Shown: positions 1 through 11,374 of the stretch, piece after piece
Numbering within the stretch: the first letter of the stretch is position 1
Layout of the letters: every line of letters begins with the position of its first letter
Source: Labia minor
Taxonomy: Eukaryota > Arthropoda > Insecta > Dermaptera > Spongiphoridae
Assembly (NCBI GenBank): GCA_963082975.1
Contig: OY720350.1
Coordinates: forward strand, 16,338,910 to 16,402,909
Length of the DNA: 64,000 nt
Direction of reading: 5' to 3'
Translations under genes and position numbers: made by a program
The notes under the pieces: model-generated
What the model was told of the DNA's origin: nothing
The model's input: only the letters and a program-made list of their open reading frames with translations
Databases searched by the model: none

Positions 1-264
1 GCTTCATATTTTGAATATAGATTTAAAAAAATCAAAAAAATTGAGATACCAAATTTCATCATGATCTGACTACCGGAAGTGACATTTTACCTATACAAGT
101 AGCGTTAGGTGTAAATTATAAATATATATAATAGAGTGTTAAACCATTTTACTTTATAATTTAAATTAATTAGTTAATTTATTTTTATTGTATAAGAATA
201 CATAATAATAATAACCTAATTACCTATTTATATGCGGGAAAGTCTAGGGGAGGACACTCCCGAT
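1..264 (+). mobile_element. Helentron-like element, family B, 3' part (cut by window start)
   Basis: Bases 1-115 match, inverted, the stretch around 53430-53530 of the longer family B copy. The 3' end carries TATGCGGGAAAGT at 231-243 and then a hairpin GGGAG-GACA-CTCCC. The same GCGGGAAAGT occurs inverted at the 5' end of the other copy, which is the sub-terminal inverted repeat layout of Helentron-associated elements. No coding sequence. The 5' half lies outside the window. Confidence 0.65.
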
Positions 265-892
265 TTTTAATATTATATAGTTTATTCAAATTTATTTTGT
301 TAAGAACAAATAGGATAATTCTAAAGGAGGACGGTCTGGTTTTTGATTGTCTGGTATCACGGATACATGTCGTGTCAAAATACTAAAATATTTATTTATT
401 TATTTTTATTTTCCTAGAATGTCAAAAGTCAACTTTTAAAGCTCTACTTTTTTCACTCTCCCTCTCTGTCAATTTCATAGAAAGATTATTCTCCGTCTAT
501 TTATTTTATTTTTATGGAAAAAGTATTATTGCACATATTATTTGGATCTAACAATTTATATTTTACTATAGTCATTATATGCGAATTGTTTTTTTATTAT
601 TTTAAAAGACGAATCTACATTTATTAATACAATTTACTTAACTCACACTGTCCGGTTGTCCGTTTGTTTGTCCGCGGCATTTTATAATCGATATTTCAAC
701 AACTTCCCGTCATTCAATCAACTTGAAATTTTGCATACGCGCTTGCTCCTGCTAATAATACACGAATCAATTGAAAAATCCACTGAATTATTTATCTATT
801 AGTGGTAATTAATTAACTAAACTTTCATATGCAGAATATGGAATAGTTCACTATTTCAATCATAGATGGCGATAGCAATTCTACTAAAAAGT
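265..892. other. AT-rich DNA, no gene seen
   Basis: No usable reading frame. Around 648-678 there is a GTCC/GTTT-type simple run, followed at about 700-740 by a stretch resembling the CAATCAAGCTGAAATT block of family A. This may be a decayed piece of a further related repeat family. Confidence 0.5.
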
Positions 893-1138
893 ATAAAATA
901 AATTTAAGTAAAAAGAAATCTTTTTAAAAAACACACTTTACTTAAATTTGCACTAAAAAGTAAAAAATAAAATCACTGTAAAGTGTGTGCGCTCAAATTA
1001 TAATAACACTGTAAAACATTTGCTTCCACTATTGGGTGCACACACTTTACAGTGATTTTATTTTTTACTTTTTAGGGCAATTTTAAGTAAAGTGTGTTTA
1101 TTAAAAATATTTCTTTTAACTTAAATTTATTTTTTTTA
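893..1138. repeat. Foldback (long inverted repeat) element
   Basis: Left arm about 893-994 and right arm about 1037-1138 are near-perfect reverse complements over roughly 95-100 bases, both containing ATCACTGTAAAGTGTGTG. They are separated by a spacer of about 40 bases. No coding sequence. This looks like a foldback MITE. No clear target duplication was recognised in the AT-rich flanks. Confidence 0.75.
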
Positions 1139-2957
1139 TTTATTAAAATATTAAAATAAGTATTATCAGAGTAGAGTGAAATGTTTATAATAAAATATAA
1201 AGTTTTCATTATTGATGCATATTAACAAAATTAAATCTATTATATATTTGACTTTAATTCTATATATACTATATTTTAGTATAGTTTATATTTAGTTTAA
1301 ATTCCAGGTGTATATATATTTCATAAATAAGCAATACACCTTTAACTGATTATAATTTTAATATTTTTTTTTTAATTCATTAGATATTTATTATAAAATC
1401 AAAATAATAGAAAATAATGTTTTTTTCATATTTATATATTATGTACCTACAAATATTTAATAAAGAATCAAAAAAAAAAAAAAGAAATGAATTTGAAGTG
1501 ACCCGTTCCATTTGTATTTTATAAACTAAATGAACAAGACTCCTTTTTCTCTTTTGTCTCGCTTTTAAATTCGACTATTTTGCCTTTTATATTTTCCCAA
1601 AAAACATTGAAAAGAGAATACATAATTCAATTTCATTTCTAAAACGAGAGCAAAATGCCTCCCAATTGATAATTATTTACGCTTTTCGCTGTTTATTCGA
1701 GAAGAAATTAAAATTCAATTGTTTTTGTTTTTGTTTTTTTTTTTTATTTAATATTTTATTCTCTATGGGGATTTATTTATTTCTTTTTTTTTTACTTTTT
1801 TTTATCCCTGTTAGGGGTATATCATTTATTTATTCTTATTTTTTTTTTTTTTTTTACTTTTAATTGGATGATTTTATTGAAGAGATAAATTATCTTAACA
1901 ATGAATTTAAAAAAGTAAAAAAAAAAAATACTTGAGAAGAAAATTATAAGTTTTTCCGTAATCAAATATAATAAATAAATTATTTGTTTAAATTGAAAAC
2001 ATAGTTATTATTTATTAACAAGTAATTAAATTAACGATAATTATAATATGTATTTTTATTATTTTTTGAAAAAAAAATATTTATTTATTTAAATATATGA
2101 AAAAATTAATTATCTATATATAATATATAAAAAGAAAAGATAATGAATATTTAAATATTATTCAAGTACAATACAAATTCTTTAAATTGAAGCAAAAAAG
2201 CAAATGCTGTTTTTTTGGCACAAAATTATTCATACTTAGCGAAAAAAAGTAATATTACTAACGAAATTGATAGCGATGTTGACTGTTCATTGATGACAGA
2301 CGTTGTACACATAAGAAAAAAAATATGGCGGGTCCATCTGATCTTCATACGCTCAATACCGCCATCTATGAGCGAACAGCGGATTTAAACTTGTTCACCT
2401 GGTATATATATACGTATTCATGTATTCAATAACAAAATCAAATTGTATAACATTTATTAAATAATTTTTTAAATTAATTTTTTTTTATAGACATTTATTT
2501 ATTTCCTGTTTGTGTTTTCATTTAAATTGTTTATTTTATTTTTTATTTTTTAAATGTCTGTGTGTGGCATAATAGGCTCAAATGTCACTCTGCCGGATAG
2601 ATTTATTTATTCGTGTCTAAAGAATGTCAATCAGCCAGATAGACATTCGGACAGCTACAAATTCGGCTCACCATTAAAATGAAAATCATTTAATTGTATT
2701 ATACTTTAAAATATTAATTTGATTGAGATCATATATATATATATGATATATACGTAGATATACATACATAGTAGATTTAAAATAAAAATTTAATCTTTTT
2801 AATAACCATTGATAATAATCGTATAATTAAAAATAAAAAAAATAATTTAAAATGTTTATTTTAAAATTTAGTTTAAACTGACATATAATGTTATAATCCT
2901 AATGTCTAATGATTACCAATTACAATCGATGTAATTGATAAACTAAATTTTAACTAA
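1139..2957. other. AT-rich DNA with long T and A runs, no gene seen
   Basis: Low-complexity, dominated by A/T runs (for example 1733-1745 and 1841-1855). Short open frames here are poly-T artefacts (Phe/Leu strings). A slightly less AT-rich patch at 2270-2400 and another at 2560-2670 contain no recognisable gene. Confidence 0.6.
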
Positions 2958-3579
2958 GCTGGAGTGTCTCCACTCGACTATCTCGCAATTTGAATTGGAT
3001 TAAATAACATAATAGTTTATATTTAAATTAAATTTAATTAATTATAAATTATAAATTAAAATTAATAAATAATATTTATTAAACCAGCGCATGTTTGGCT
3101 CTTTGTTGATGGCACCACGTCACATGTTGGTGCGTGAGATTTGCAGTGTTAAAAAATTAATTCTGGTACTTTCCGCAATCCAATCAAGCTGAAATTCTAT
3201 ATATAAAAGTTTTATACAATTTATAATCATGTGAAAAGAACTAACAAACATATACCTTTATTTTTAGGGTCACTTTAGAGGAAAAAAATCAAAACGTTGT
3301 TATTAATGACCCTCTTCCGGTTGAGCCACATTTCTTAAAAATAGATAACTAGAAAACTACGAATTTTGAATAATGCCCGTATACCAAATTTCATGATTCT
3401 AGCTCAAACCGTTTTTGCGTAATCTTGTCTACATACACACACACATACAAACATACACACACACACATTTTTCTCAACCTTAGTGAAAATGACTCAGTGA
3501 CATTCAAAACGTATAAAAACATCAAAATCTCAACATCGAAAATTTTCATGATCGTAATCCTATCTCTGGCGAGATATTA
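2958..3579 (-). mobile_element. Helentron-like element, family A, copy 1 (near full length)
   Basis: On the minus strand it starts with the decayed 5' end ATATCTCGCC and ends with GCGAGATAGTCGAGTGGAGACACTCCAGC (on the plus strand at 2958-2990, inverted). A (CA)n run lies at about 3428-3468. Internal landmarks are the block giving GGTTTGAGCTAG, the GCTATATATAG-like block and the AAGAGCCAAACATGCG block. Non-coding. Confidence 0.8.
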
Positions 3580-4340
3580 AAAATCTTACTAATACGCATA
3601 TGTAGTTCACTTCTTTTATATATTATTTTTACAAATTATTATTTATCATGATTTTCTTGATGCCTACTTTTTATTTTAAAAAAACCTTCCTAAATTTGAT
3701 TAATTAGGCTGGGTACACCTCCTTTCTCCTTTCTGTAGATCCCAATTAGAGAAAAATTAATTTTTCTAAAAAATTTGAAAATTTTTGAATTTTATATCAA
3801 CTTATTTTTTCTTGAATTTATTATACTAGATGTTGTTATCATATTCCAATAACGAGACTGAGTATAAAAAGATTCAAGTATGAATATAACATGCCATCTT
3901 TTCATTCATTCATTATGGGTCCGTCCACCCTCTCTAAAATGGTAAATATTCCTGTTGAGTGCCAGAGAGAGAGAGAGAGAGAAAGAGAGGACTCCCTTAT
4001 ACACATACAACAAGCAACTAGCGAACAAACGAGGGCGAATATTTGTTCAGGGTTTATCCTGACTTGTTCTAATGACTAGATTACATACTAAATTACTGAT
4101 GCACGCGTGCATTCTCAAATCTCTCTGTCTCTCTCCCTCCCTCTAACTTGTCTCATTCCTTCATCAATATTTGACGATGTGGAATGTTTTATGTGTGGAC
4201 CACCCTTCAGGTTGAGTCTCATCAACAAAATATAAAGTTTATTTTTATAGTATCATTTAATTATTTGTCAAATGCTTATTATACATGAAATTTGTTAAAT
4301 CAAAAATCTCTATAATTAATTCTTTTTGAGATTATAATTA
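3580..4340. other. Unique DNA with GA and CT microsatellites
   Basis: Contains a (GA)n run at about 3965-3989 and a CT-rich stretch at 4121-4145. The 62-codon open frame across the GA run encodes an Arg-Glu repeat and is not credible as a gene. Confidence 0.55.
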
Positions 4341-4934
4341 CTATTCTTGTCAGAGATAGTATTGCTATCACGAAAATTTTCGATGTTGAGATTTTGATGT
4401 TTTTATACGTTTTGAAGGTCTCTGAGTCATTTTCACTAAGGTGTGTGTGTGTGTGTGTGTATGTAGACAAGATTACGCAAAAACGGTTTGAGCTAGAATC
4501 ATAAAATTTGGTACATGGCCATTATTCAAAATTCGTAGTTTTCTATCAACTTTTGAGAAATGAAACTCAATTGGAAGAGGGTAATTACTTACAACGTTTA
4601 GATTTTTTTACCACTAAAGTGACCGTAAAAATACAGATATATGTTTGATAGTTTTTCACATGATTAAAAATTGTATAAAACTGCTATATATAGAATTTCA
4701 GCTTGATTGAATCGCTAAAAGTACCGGAATTAATTTTTTAACACTGCAAATCTCACGCACCAACACGTGACGTGGTGCCATCAACAAAGAGCCAAACATG
4801 CCCTGGTTTAATAAATATTATTTATTAATTTTAATTTATAATTTATAATTAATTAAATTTAATTTAAATATAATATATTATGTTATTTTATCCAATTCAA
4901 ATTGCGAGAATAGCCGAGTGGAGACACTCCAGCT
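4341..4934 (+). mobile_element. Helentron-like element, family A, copy 2
   Basis: Starts with a damaged 5' hairpin (CTATTCTTGTCAGAGATAGT) and runs through a (GT)n tract at about 4440-4461. The 3' end has GCGAGAATAG instead of the consensus GCGAGATAGT, then the GAGTGGAGACACTC hairpin and CCAGC. Full set of internal blocks, non-coding. Confidence 0.8.
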
Positions 4935-6258
4935 AATTTTATTATGTATATTGTACTTGTATAAAATTTGATAAACGATTGTTTAAAAATTATTTACTAT
5001 GACTTTACAAATCTCTTATTCTTTTTAAAATTATTTTCAGTATAATTATTTACATTTTTCTATTTCTATTTATTGTCATTCAGCTCTCCCACTATAATTT
5101 ATCTGGTTTGAGTGGGCCGAAGATTGTCTGAATAATGGACAACTCACCATCTTCTGTCTCTTTCTCTCACTTATAAAATAAATTTTAAATGTTTCTACAA
5201 TTAGTAAAATTATGATTTCTCTCACTACTACACATTTGTATTAAATATAACGGATTTCATTATTTACAAACTAGAATGCATGAAGAATGTTTGTGTTCAA
5301 CTAATGATGATGAAAACAACGTCTTTGAAATATCTAAAGCACCATTTACAAACATGAAAGAGAAGATGGAGAACATGACAAGTGTCATCCTAATATACTC
5401 GGTGCAACTTGAAAGATATTGCACAAGAAACACTTTCTCTTAAAGTTTTGTTGGTTGTAACAAAGTTTAAAGGAACAATTGTACTCTATTTATTTCTCCA
5501 AGTTTTTGACATATATCCATTTTTTTTTGTTTTTATATTTGGGATAATTAACAAATTTTTTTAACAAGTTTTTCTTTCTTTATAATATCAATTATAATAG
5601 TAGTATCCTCTATTCAAGTTTAATTAATGAAATTGATTTTACAATCAAGGATTGCAATTTCAAAAAATATCTCGTTGGAATTCATATCCTGTTTTTAAGA
5701 TTTGACTTTGTTATGTGAGAGGGTGACGACTTTTGTCTTCTTGGCAACATTGTCTTTCCTACTCGTTAAAAACCAAGACTTTTCGTGTAATTAACGAACC
5801 TCGAGCTACCCCTCTATGAAATGAACTGTTGAACATTCACTGAATGAATGAAAGCCCTTAAATAAAAAAAAAAAATAAAAAATAAAAAAAAAATTGCGAA
5901 ACGGAAGAGGATGACTCACTTCCCCTAACACTATTGAGGAAGATACCACCACGTGAACATGCAGAACAAAAAAAAAAGCATACACACTCACATAGAAAAA
6001 GAGAAAGAGAGAAAGAGAAGAATGAAAAATGCAAAATCAAGACATGCATTAAAAGGGGCGAGAAAAATGTGTTTACATTCCAAAATAGCAAAAAAAAAAT
6101 CCTTGAAGAAGGGAGTGATAGGCGTTAATGGTTACACTTTTTTCTCACTCCCAAAGATTATTTATATGATTAGATAATAGTATCTATTATATTTTTCCCC
6201 CTCGTTTTAATAATTTATTTATTTGGAATAAATATTAAAATAAATTTTTCTCTGTTTT
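4935..6258. other. Unique AT-rich DNA, no gene seen
   Basis: Mixed AT-rich sequence with a moderately less AT-rich part at 5690-6120, including an A-rich block at 5860-5893 and a GA-rich stretch near 5995-6020. Open frames on both strands overlap the purine tract and are of biased composition. No protein family recognised. Confidence 0.5.
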
Positions 6259-6763
6259 ACTATCTCGCCAGAGATAGTATTGCGATCACGAAAATTGTCG
6301 ATGAGATTGAGATTTTGATGTTTTTTTTATGTTTTGAAGGTCCCTGAGCCACTAAGATTGAGAAAAGATTACACAAAAATAGTTTGAGTTAGAATCATGA
6401 AATTTGGTCCACTGGCATTTTTCAAAATTCGTAGTTTTCTATCAACTTTTGAGAAATGTAGCTCATTCGGAAGAGGACCATTACCTACCACGTTTTCATT
6501 TTTTTTTTCCTCTAAACTGACTGTAAAAATAAAGATATATGTTTGATAATTTTTCACATGATTAAAAATTGTATAAAACTGCTATATATAGAATTTCAGC
6601 TCGATTGAATCGCTAAAAGTACCAAAATTAATTTTTGCTGGTTTAATAAATATTATTTATTAATTTTAATTTATAATTTAATTAATTTAATTTAATTTAA
6701 ATTAATGTATGTTATTTAATCCAATTCAAATTTGCTAGTTAGTCGAGTGGAGACACTCCAGCT
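6259..6763 (+). mobile_element. Helentron-like element, family A, copy 3 (internally deleted)
   Basis: Intact 5' hairpin ACTATCTCGCCAGAGATAGT. The (GT)n tract is missing and the block from CACTGCAAATCTCACGCG to AAACATGCGC is deleted. The 3' end is GCTAGTTAGTCGAGTGGAG and the closing hairpin, so the 3' sub-terminal repeat is mutated. Confidence 0.78.
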
Positions 6764-6867
6764 TTTTTTTTATTTAATCATTAAAGTAAGTAGAGTATTT
6801 TATGTATATACTTATAAACTATAAACTCTTGAACTATTTCAATGTGTTAATTTATTCCATCTCTGTG

Positions 6868-7200
6868 GCTCTATGGAATTTGAAAGTTGTTGGCCGGCCG
6901 CAGCAATCACATTCCTCCAAGTACCCCTATCCTAAGCCACAACCATCCAACTTCTATTTTCTCCCATCTCTCCTATTTCCCAATCCGTCTTCCCAAAAAT
7001 ATATTTTTCGCAAATCTACCATCTTGCTACGTCTCCTGCCCATTGTAACTTTCTCGCTTTTAATATTATAACTATGTCTGAAGATGCATAGATCATTCCT
7101 CATCTTTCTTTGGCCCATAAATGCTACAAAGAATTCTATTTTCAAATACTCTAAATCTTCTCTCATCTCCCAGGGTCATAGACCATACCTCCCATCCATA
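6868..7200 (-). pseudogene. LINE 3'-end fragment (C-terminal tail of a non-LTR retrotransposon ORF)
   Basis: Minus-strand translation, allowing frame changes and stops, gives a tail with LKARKLQWAGDVARW, then GKTDWEIGE and finally DRGTWRNVIAAA. This is the order seen at the C-terminus of many insect LINE polyproteins (RLRWAGHVARM, then GRP..W, then a Trp-Arg block near the end). Frameshifts and stops show it is dead. A sister fragment lies at 12128-12285. The LINE clade cannot be decided from so little sequence. Confidence 0.6.
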
Positions 7201-8285
7201 TAATGTAACCGTTAAAATAATTATTTTATTTGTTAATTTATTTCGGTAATTTTTATTTTTCCGTAAATCTTATAGGACTATTATCACTTAGGTATATGTA
7301 GAAAAGTTTTTATATGCTTCGAAACTATGACACATTTATTCGAAATGAAATTAATTGAAAAACAGACACTTTACATAAAATTATTTTAAAAATTAAAGGG
7401 AAAAAAAATGGAATAAATTGTAATGGCATCGCTTAAAAGGAAATGTTGAAACGTTTAAAATAAGTAAGAGAGTGAGAAAAAGGAAGTTGCCACTTTTAGT
7501 AAAAGAGAATAAATTATAATGGACTTAATTTTTGACTAAACCTCAATAGGCATAGAAGAGAGAGGAGTTGAGGGGTGACTGGTTGCTGTTGGAATGTACT
7601 GATAGGGGTGGGATCGAAAGAGATGTAATTGTCATTAAGAAAGGGTGGTTTTCGTTCATGCTCACTAACAGTGTAGGTGAATGCACAAGGGGGCAGCTTT
7701 TAACACCCCGTGAAAGAGACTGTGGGGCGCAATAGAAGAAGCAATGAGTGGAATGCGAAACTAACTCCAATGAACCGAAGGACACGTCTTACGGAAGTCA
7801 TTTACCCCTACCCTCTCTCAATTCGTGAATTCGAAAATGGAATTAATTTCACTTTTTCAACTGATTTCCTCCAATGAGTCACGGTATTTGAAGACGATGA
7901 GGAATTTCAACTCAAATTACATCCCTAAACAGAGATTAATTAACTGTCCTCACCGAGCTTTTTTTTTATATTTTTATTTTGTTCTTTGGGAATTATTATT
8001 CACCCTCCCGTAAGCGGATCTTCTCTAATCTCGGATAAAAATGCAATTTGTCTCCATTTGATCTTCAATGAGAGGATGATGTCACCAGCTACATCTGAGG
8101 ATTAACTAAATTTTCCACTCAGGTCATGGAAAGGATATCAATATTTGAAATTCTTTCTAGAATAACTTCAATTAAATACGTATAAATTAACATAATATAA
8201 TTTACTCAAAGAAAAACAAAATATATTACTAAGTTTTTCTTCTCTATCTACATATCTACATATTCAATGATGATATTATATCATA
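7201..8285. other. Unique DNA with a less AT-rich island at about 7500-8100
   Basis: The island has mixed composition unlike its flanks, and open frames of 60-80 codons on either strand, none recognised. It could be conserved non-coding DNA or an old gene fragment. Nothing repeats elsewhere in the window. Confidence 0.4.
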
Positions 8286-8764
8286 CGAGGGTGGTCTGAA
8301 AAGTTTCCGACCTGACCAAGAAAAACGATGTTTTTCAATTTTTTGTTTGTTTTATTTTTCAAAATTCAAGATAGCTGAGACCTGTACGATGTCAGCTGAA
8401 CGCGTGCGAAATATTTTGCAAAACTATTTGAATATGGAAAGCTGTATGCAACATGGGTGCCGCATTTCCTAACGTTAGACCAAAAATTGCTTCGAAAAAC
8501 CATTTCTAACGACAATTTGGCGCTGTAGGCGTAATCCAAACGAATTTTTGCTTCCTTTCATAACTGTTGATGAGACTTAAATTAAATTAAATCAAATTTA
8601 ATTAATTAATTAAATAATTTATTTATTAATTAAATTAATTAGAACACCGTTATGAGAAATGTATCAGTGTGGATGGAGATTATGTTGAAAAATATAGCAA
8701 AAAAAAAAAAATTTAAAAACATCGATTTTCTTGGTCAGGTCGGAAACTTTTCATCCCACCCACG
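8286..8764 (+). mobile_element. Mariner deletion derivative with TIRs and transposase remnants
   Basis: Inverted ends of about 45 bases share AAAGTTTCCGACCTGACCAA and are flanked by TA on both sides (8284-8285 and 8765-8766). The plus-strand interior at about 8455-8580 still reads WVPHFLTLDQKLLRKTI, a stop, then RNPNEFLLPFITVDET. These are the conserved WVP block and the stretch just before the first catalytic Asp of mariner. An AT-rich piece replaces the rest. Dead; it could be moved only by a related enzyme. A copy of the interior lies at 32201-32505. Confidence 0.85.
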
Positions 8765-9719
8765 TATATTGTATATTTTTAAACATACAAAAATATAAAA
8801 TGGTAATTCTTTTTTTAAATTCTGTTATTATTTATTACTTGCTATTCATTTTAAAATATGCAATTTAATTGTATTTTTATTAACACATAGAAATAAATTT
8901 TCTCAATAAATTAATTAGAATTACTTCACATATGTGTGGTCTTTACAAATAAATATGAAGTAAAACTGTTAATGTAAAATGTAAAAAAAATTTCACATCT
9001 ATTATAAATATCAATTGATTAAAGTACCCATCATCCCACCTACAACCGTGAAGATAGCTTTTAATTACCATCTAGTGTTTCACTGCTTCTGCCCACGTTC
9101 ATTAGGCAAATTGTCTATTGGACAAGTGCTAAGTTCATGCAAATGCGATCAACTTATCTATCTCTTGAGATATACAAGAGCTGGGTGATTAGTATAAATC
9201 CTAGACGTGGTAGCAGATGAAAATAGGGAAAAAAAAATTCGTACTATCATTTCCTAAGACTTTTTTTTCTATGCCTTCTTCGTTAGAATAATTTAAACAA
9301 ACATCAAATTAGATTATTGATAAAAACACTTAGCAAATGAACACTTTGACAAAGACAAGCATCTAATCAATTTTAATTAATAAATACAAAAAACAAAAAA
9401 ATAATGATTTGAAATTAAAATTTAGAAAGTATAGAAAATGAAGTATTAGATTCAGGAGAATTTGAAAATAGAATTCTTCGAAAATGAACAAAAAAATAAA
9501 AAATAAAAATAAAAGATGAAATTATACATGGAAATTACTAAATGTTTTTAACAAAAAACATAACCCTTATTCATCTCAAATAAGGATAATAACGGTTAGG
9601 GGAATTTTCAATTTTTTTCACCTTTTGTACATTTGAAATTATAAATTAGCAATTGTTTGAAAAAAATCAATTTTTACTCGAATATTTAATATTTGCATAT
9701 TTTAATAATTACACTTCAT
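8765..9719. other. Unique AT-rich DNA, no gene seen
   Basis: No credible open frame. A less AT-rich patch at 9030-9220 has no recognisable content. The rest is A/T rich up to the Penelope-like element. Confidence 0.5.
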
Positions 9720-9825
9720 TATGTATTTATTAAAGCTTTTGTGGTTATTTTGATAATTATTAAGGGAATTTTTATTAAAAGACCAAATTGTTTGTATACA
9801 ATTATTTATTAAATTAAAATAACTG

Positions 9826-9862
9826 TACGTTTCGACTGCTTATTCTGCAGTCGTTTTCAAAT
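9826..9862 (-). other. Hammerhead-ribozyme-like motif in the left Penelope arm (degenerate)
   Basis: On the minus strand a stem GACTGC/GCAGTC with a short loop is followed directly by GAAACG, as stem II and the GAAA box of hammerhead motifs in Penelope-like elements. The expected CUGAUGA box before the stem is replaced by TTGAAAAC, so self-cleavage is unlikely. Confidence 0.4.
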
Positions 9863-9981
9863 ACCGTCAGATTCAAGCGGACTGACTGATGATGGGTGAT
9901 GCCAGCTGTTATATAGGCAGTAATACTGACGCCAATTTTTGGCTCCAATTTTTTCGCGACAATTTTTATTATTATTTTTAT

Positions 9982-10425
9982 TATATAAAAGGAACAACGG
10001 AAAAAATAGCATCAAAATTGAGGAAACACAACATCAGAGTAACATTTAAACCACATAAACAAATGTCTTCACTCACCTCAATTATAATAGACAAAATTAA
10101 AAACGAAAATAATGGAGTTTATAAGGTAACTTGTGAATGTAAAAAAGTCTACATTGGTGAAACAAGCAGAAAGGTTTCTACAAGACTGTCTGAACATGAG
10201 AGAGCCATTAGATTGAAACATACAAATCAATGAGCAATTTCAGATCATGCCTTAACAACAGAACATAAAACAAATTTAGATAATGTAGAAACACTTCATA
10301 TTGAAAATAATTGGTGGAAAATAAAAATAAAAGAATCTATAGAAATTAATAATCATCCCAACAATATTAGTAAAGAGGATGGATATAGACTTAATAAGAT
10401 GTGGAACATAATGTTGGATGAGTAA
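9982..10425 (+). pseudogene. Penelope-like element GIY-YIG endonuclease domain, one in-frame stop
   Basis: Would nick target DNA for retrotransposition. The frame opens upstream (from 9889), but family-like sequence starts at about YIKGTTEKIASKLRKHNI, the linker typical between reverse transcriptase and endonuclease. Then come VTFKPHKQM, GVYKVTCECKKVYIGET (the GIY and YIG halves with the CxC pair usual in this group), the catalytic-type Arg in STRLSEHE, and after the stop KESIEINNHPNNISKEDG with the Glu and Asn expected near the end. A TGA at 10231-10233 interrupts the frame after KHTNQ; reading resumes in the same frame to the TAA at 10423. The reverse transcriptase part is absent. One recent nonsense change in an otherwise good domain suggests a fairly young copy. 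Confidence 0.85.
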
Positions 10426-10685
10426 AATTTGTCAGATTGAATGTTCTATAATTAATCTAGTGTGTATATATATATATATATAGAAATAATTTACTATCTT
10501 TATTGTAAAGACATAATGCACTGTCATACTTCTTAATTGAGAACACTTGCTTTGATAATAGCTGCTGACTTCATGATGATTTTTAAAAATTGGCGCGAAA
10601 AAATTGGCGCCAATATCACTGCCTATTTAAGAGCTGGCATCACCCATCATGAGTCAGTCCGCTGGAATCGGAGCAAGTGTACGAT

Positions 10686-10722
10686 ACTTGAAAACGACTG
10701 CAGAATAAGCAGTCGAAACGTT
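10686..10722 (+). other. Hammerhead-ribozyme-like motif in the right Penelope arm (degenerate)
   Basis: Inverted counterpart of the motif at 9826-9862: GACTGC-loop-GCAGTC followed by GAAACG, preceded by CTTGAAAAC where CUGAWGA would be expected. The stem and GAAA box are kept in both arms. Confidence 0.4.
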
Positions 10723-10755
10723 GTATAGTTATTTTAATTTAATAAATAATTTTAC

Positions 10756-11343
10756 ACTCAATTAGTCTTCAATGTATGCTCTGAAAGATGTATTTCAAAT
10801 GTGAAATATTTAGTTGCATCTTATTAATAAAATATTTCTAATTCTAAATCTTAATTAAATTAAAAGAAGAATTTATAATAATAATTTTAATTTATAATAC
10901 TTTTTGGTTCTTTATTTGAAATAATTTTTAAATTTCTTAAAAGTAAAAATACATAACTAAAAAAAAACATTTTTGAAAATATCAAATCACTTCATATTTA
11001 TGTTTATTATGTTTATTATGTTTATTATGATTTCATTAATTTATTAATATATATAATAATAATGAAAATATAATATTTTTTGAAATATGTGTATAATTTT
11101 AGAAATAAATTATACACATATTACGTAATAGTAAATTTCATTTAGGTCCTATTATTATATGAATCATTTTTTTTTTTTTTTTTTTTTTTTGTAATTGTAT
11201 ATAAGAGTGGCTATTTGAGGGTCTAATTGGAATGAGTAACCAATAAAGTTCTAACAGTCTGCATTTCCGATGATAATGAGGTGAGTGACTGTCTGACAAA
11301 GAAAGTGCAAATGAAGATCCAATTCATTATGCTAATGTTCCCT

Positions 11344-11374
<31 letters not shown>

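Larger units (their letters stand above)
9720..10755 (+). mobile_element. Penelope-like element, 5'-truncated, with inverted terminal repeats
   Basis: A roughly 160-base repeat at about 9800-9965 returns inverted at about 10592-10755. Both arms contain GTTTCGACTGCTTATTCTGC and the GATGGGTGATGCCAGCT block. Between them lies a GIY-YIG endonuclease reading frame. Inverted LTR-like arms around a GIY-YIG domain are typical of Penelope-like retroelements. The reverse transcriptase domain is missing, so this is a 3' fragment. Bases 9720-9850 recur at 63872-64000, marking a second copy and showing that the element extends left of the inverted repeat. Confidence 0.85.

Noticed and set aside
3420-3470. 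CRISPR array or regulatory repeat
   Set aside because: Only a (CA)n microsatellite inside family A. No spaced direct repeats of CRISPR type occur anywhere in the window.
5858-6177. Several overlapping frames on both strands
   Set aside because: Created by A-rich and GA-rich tracts; biased composition and no motif.
9889-9981. Use of the Met at 9889 as the start of the Penelope-like endonuclease
   Set aside because: The first 31 codons fall in the terminal repeat and do not resemble the family; similarity begins at about 9982, so the upstream Met is accidental.
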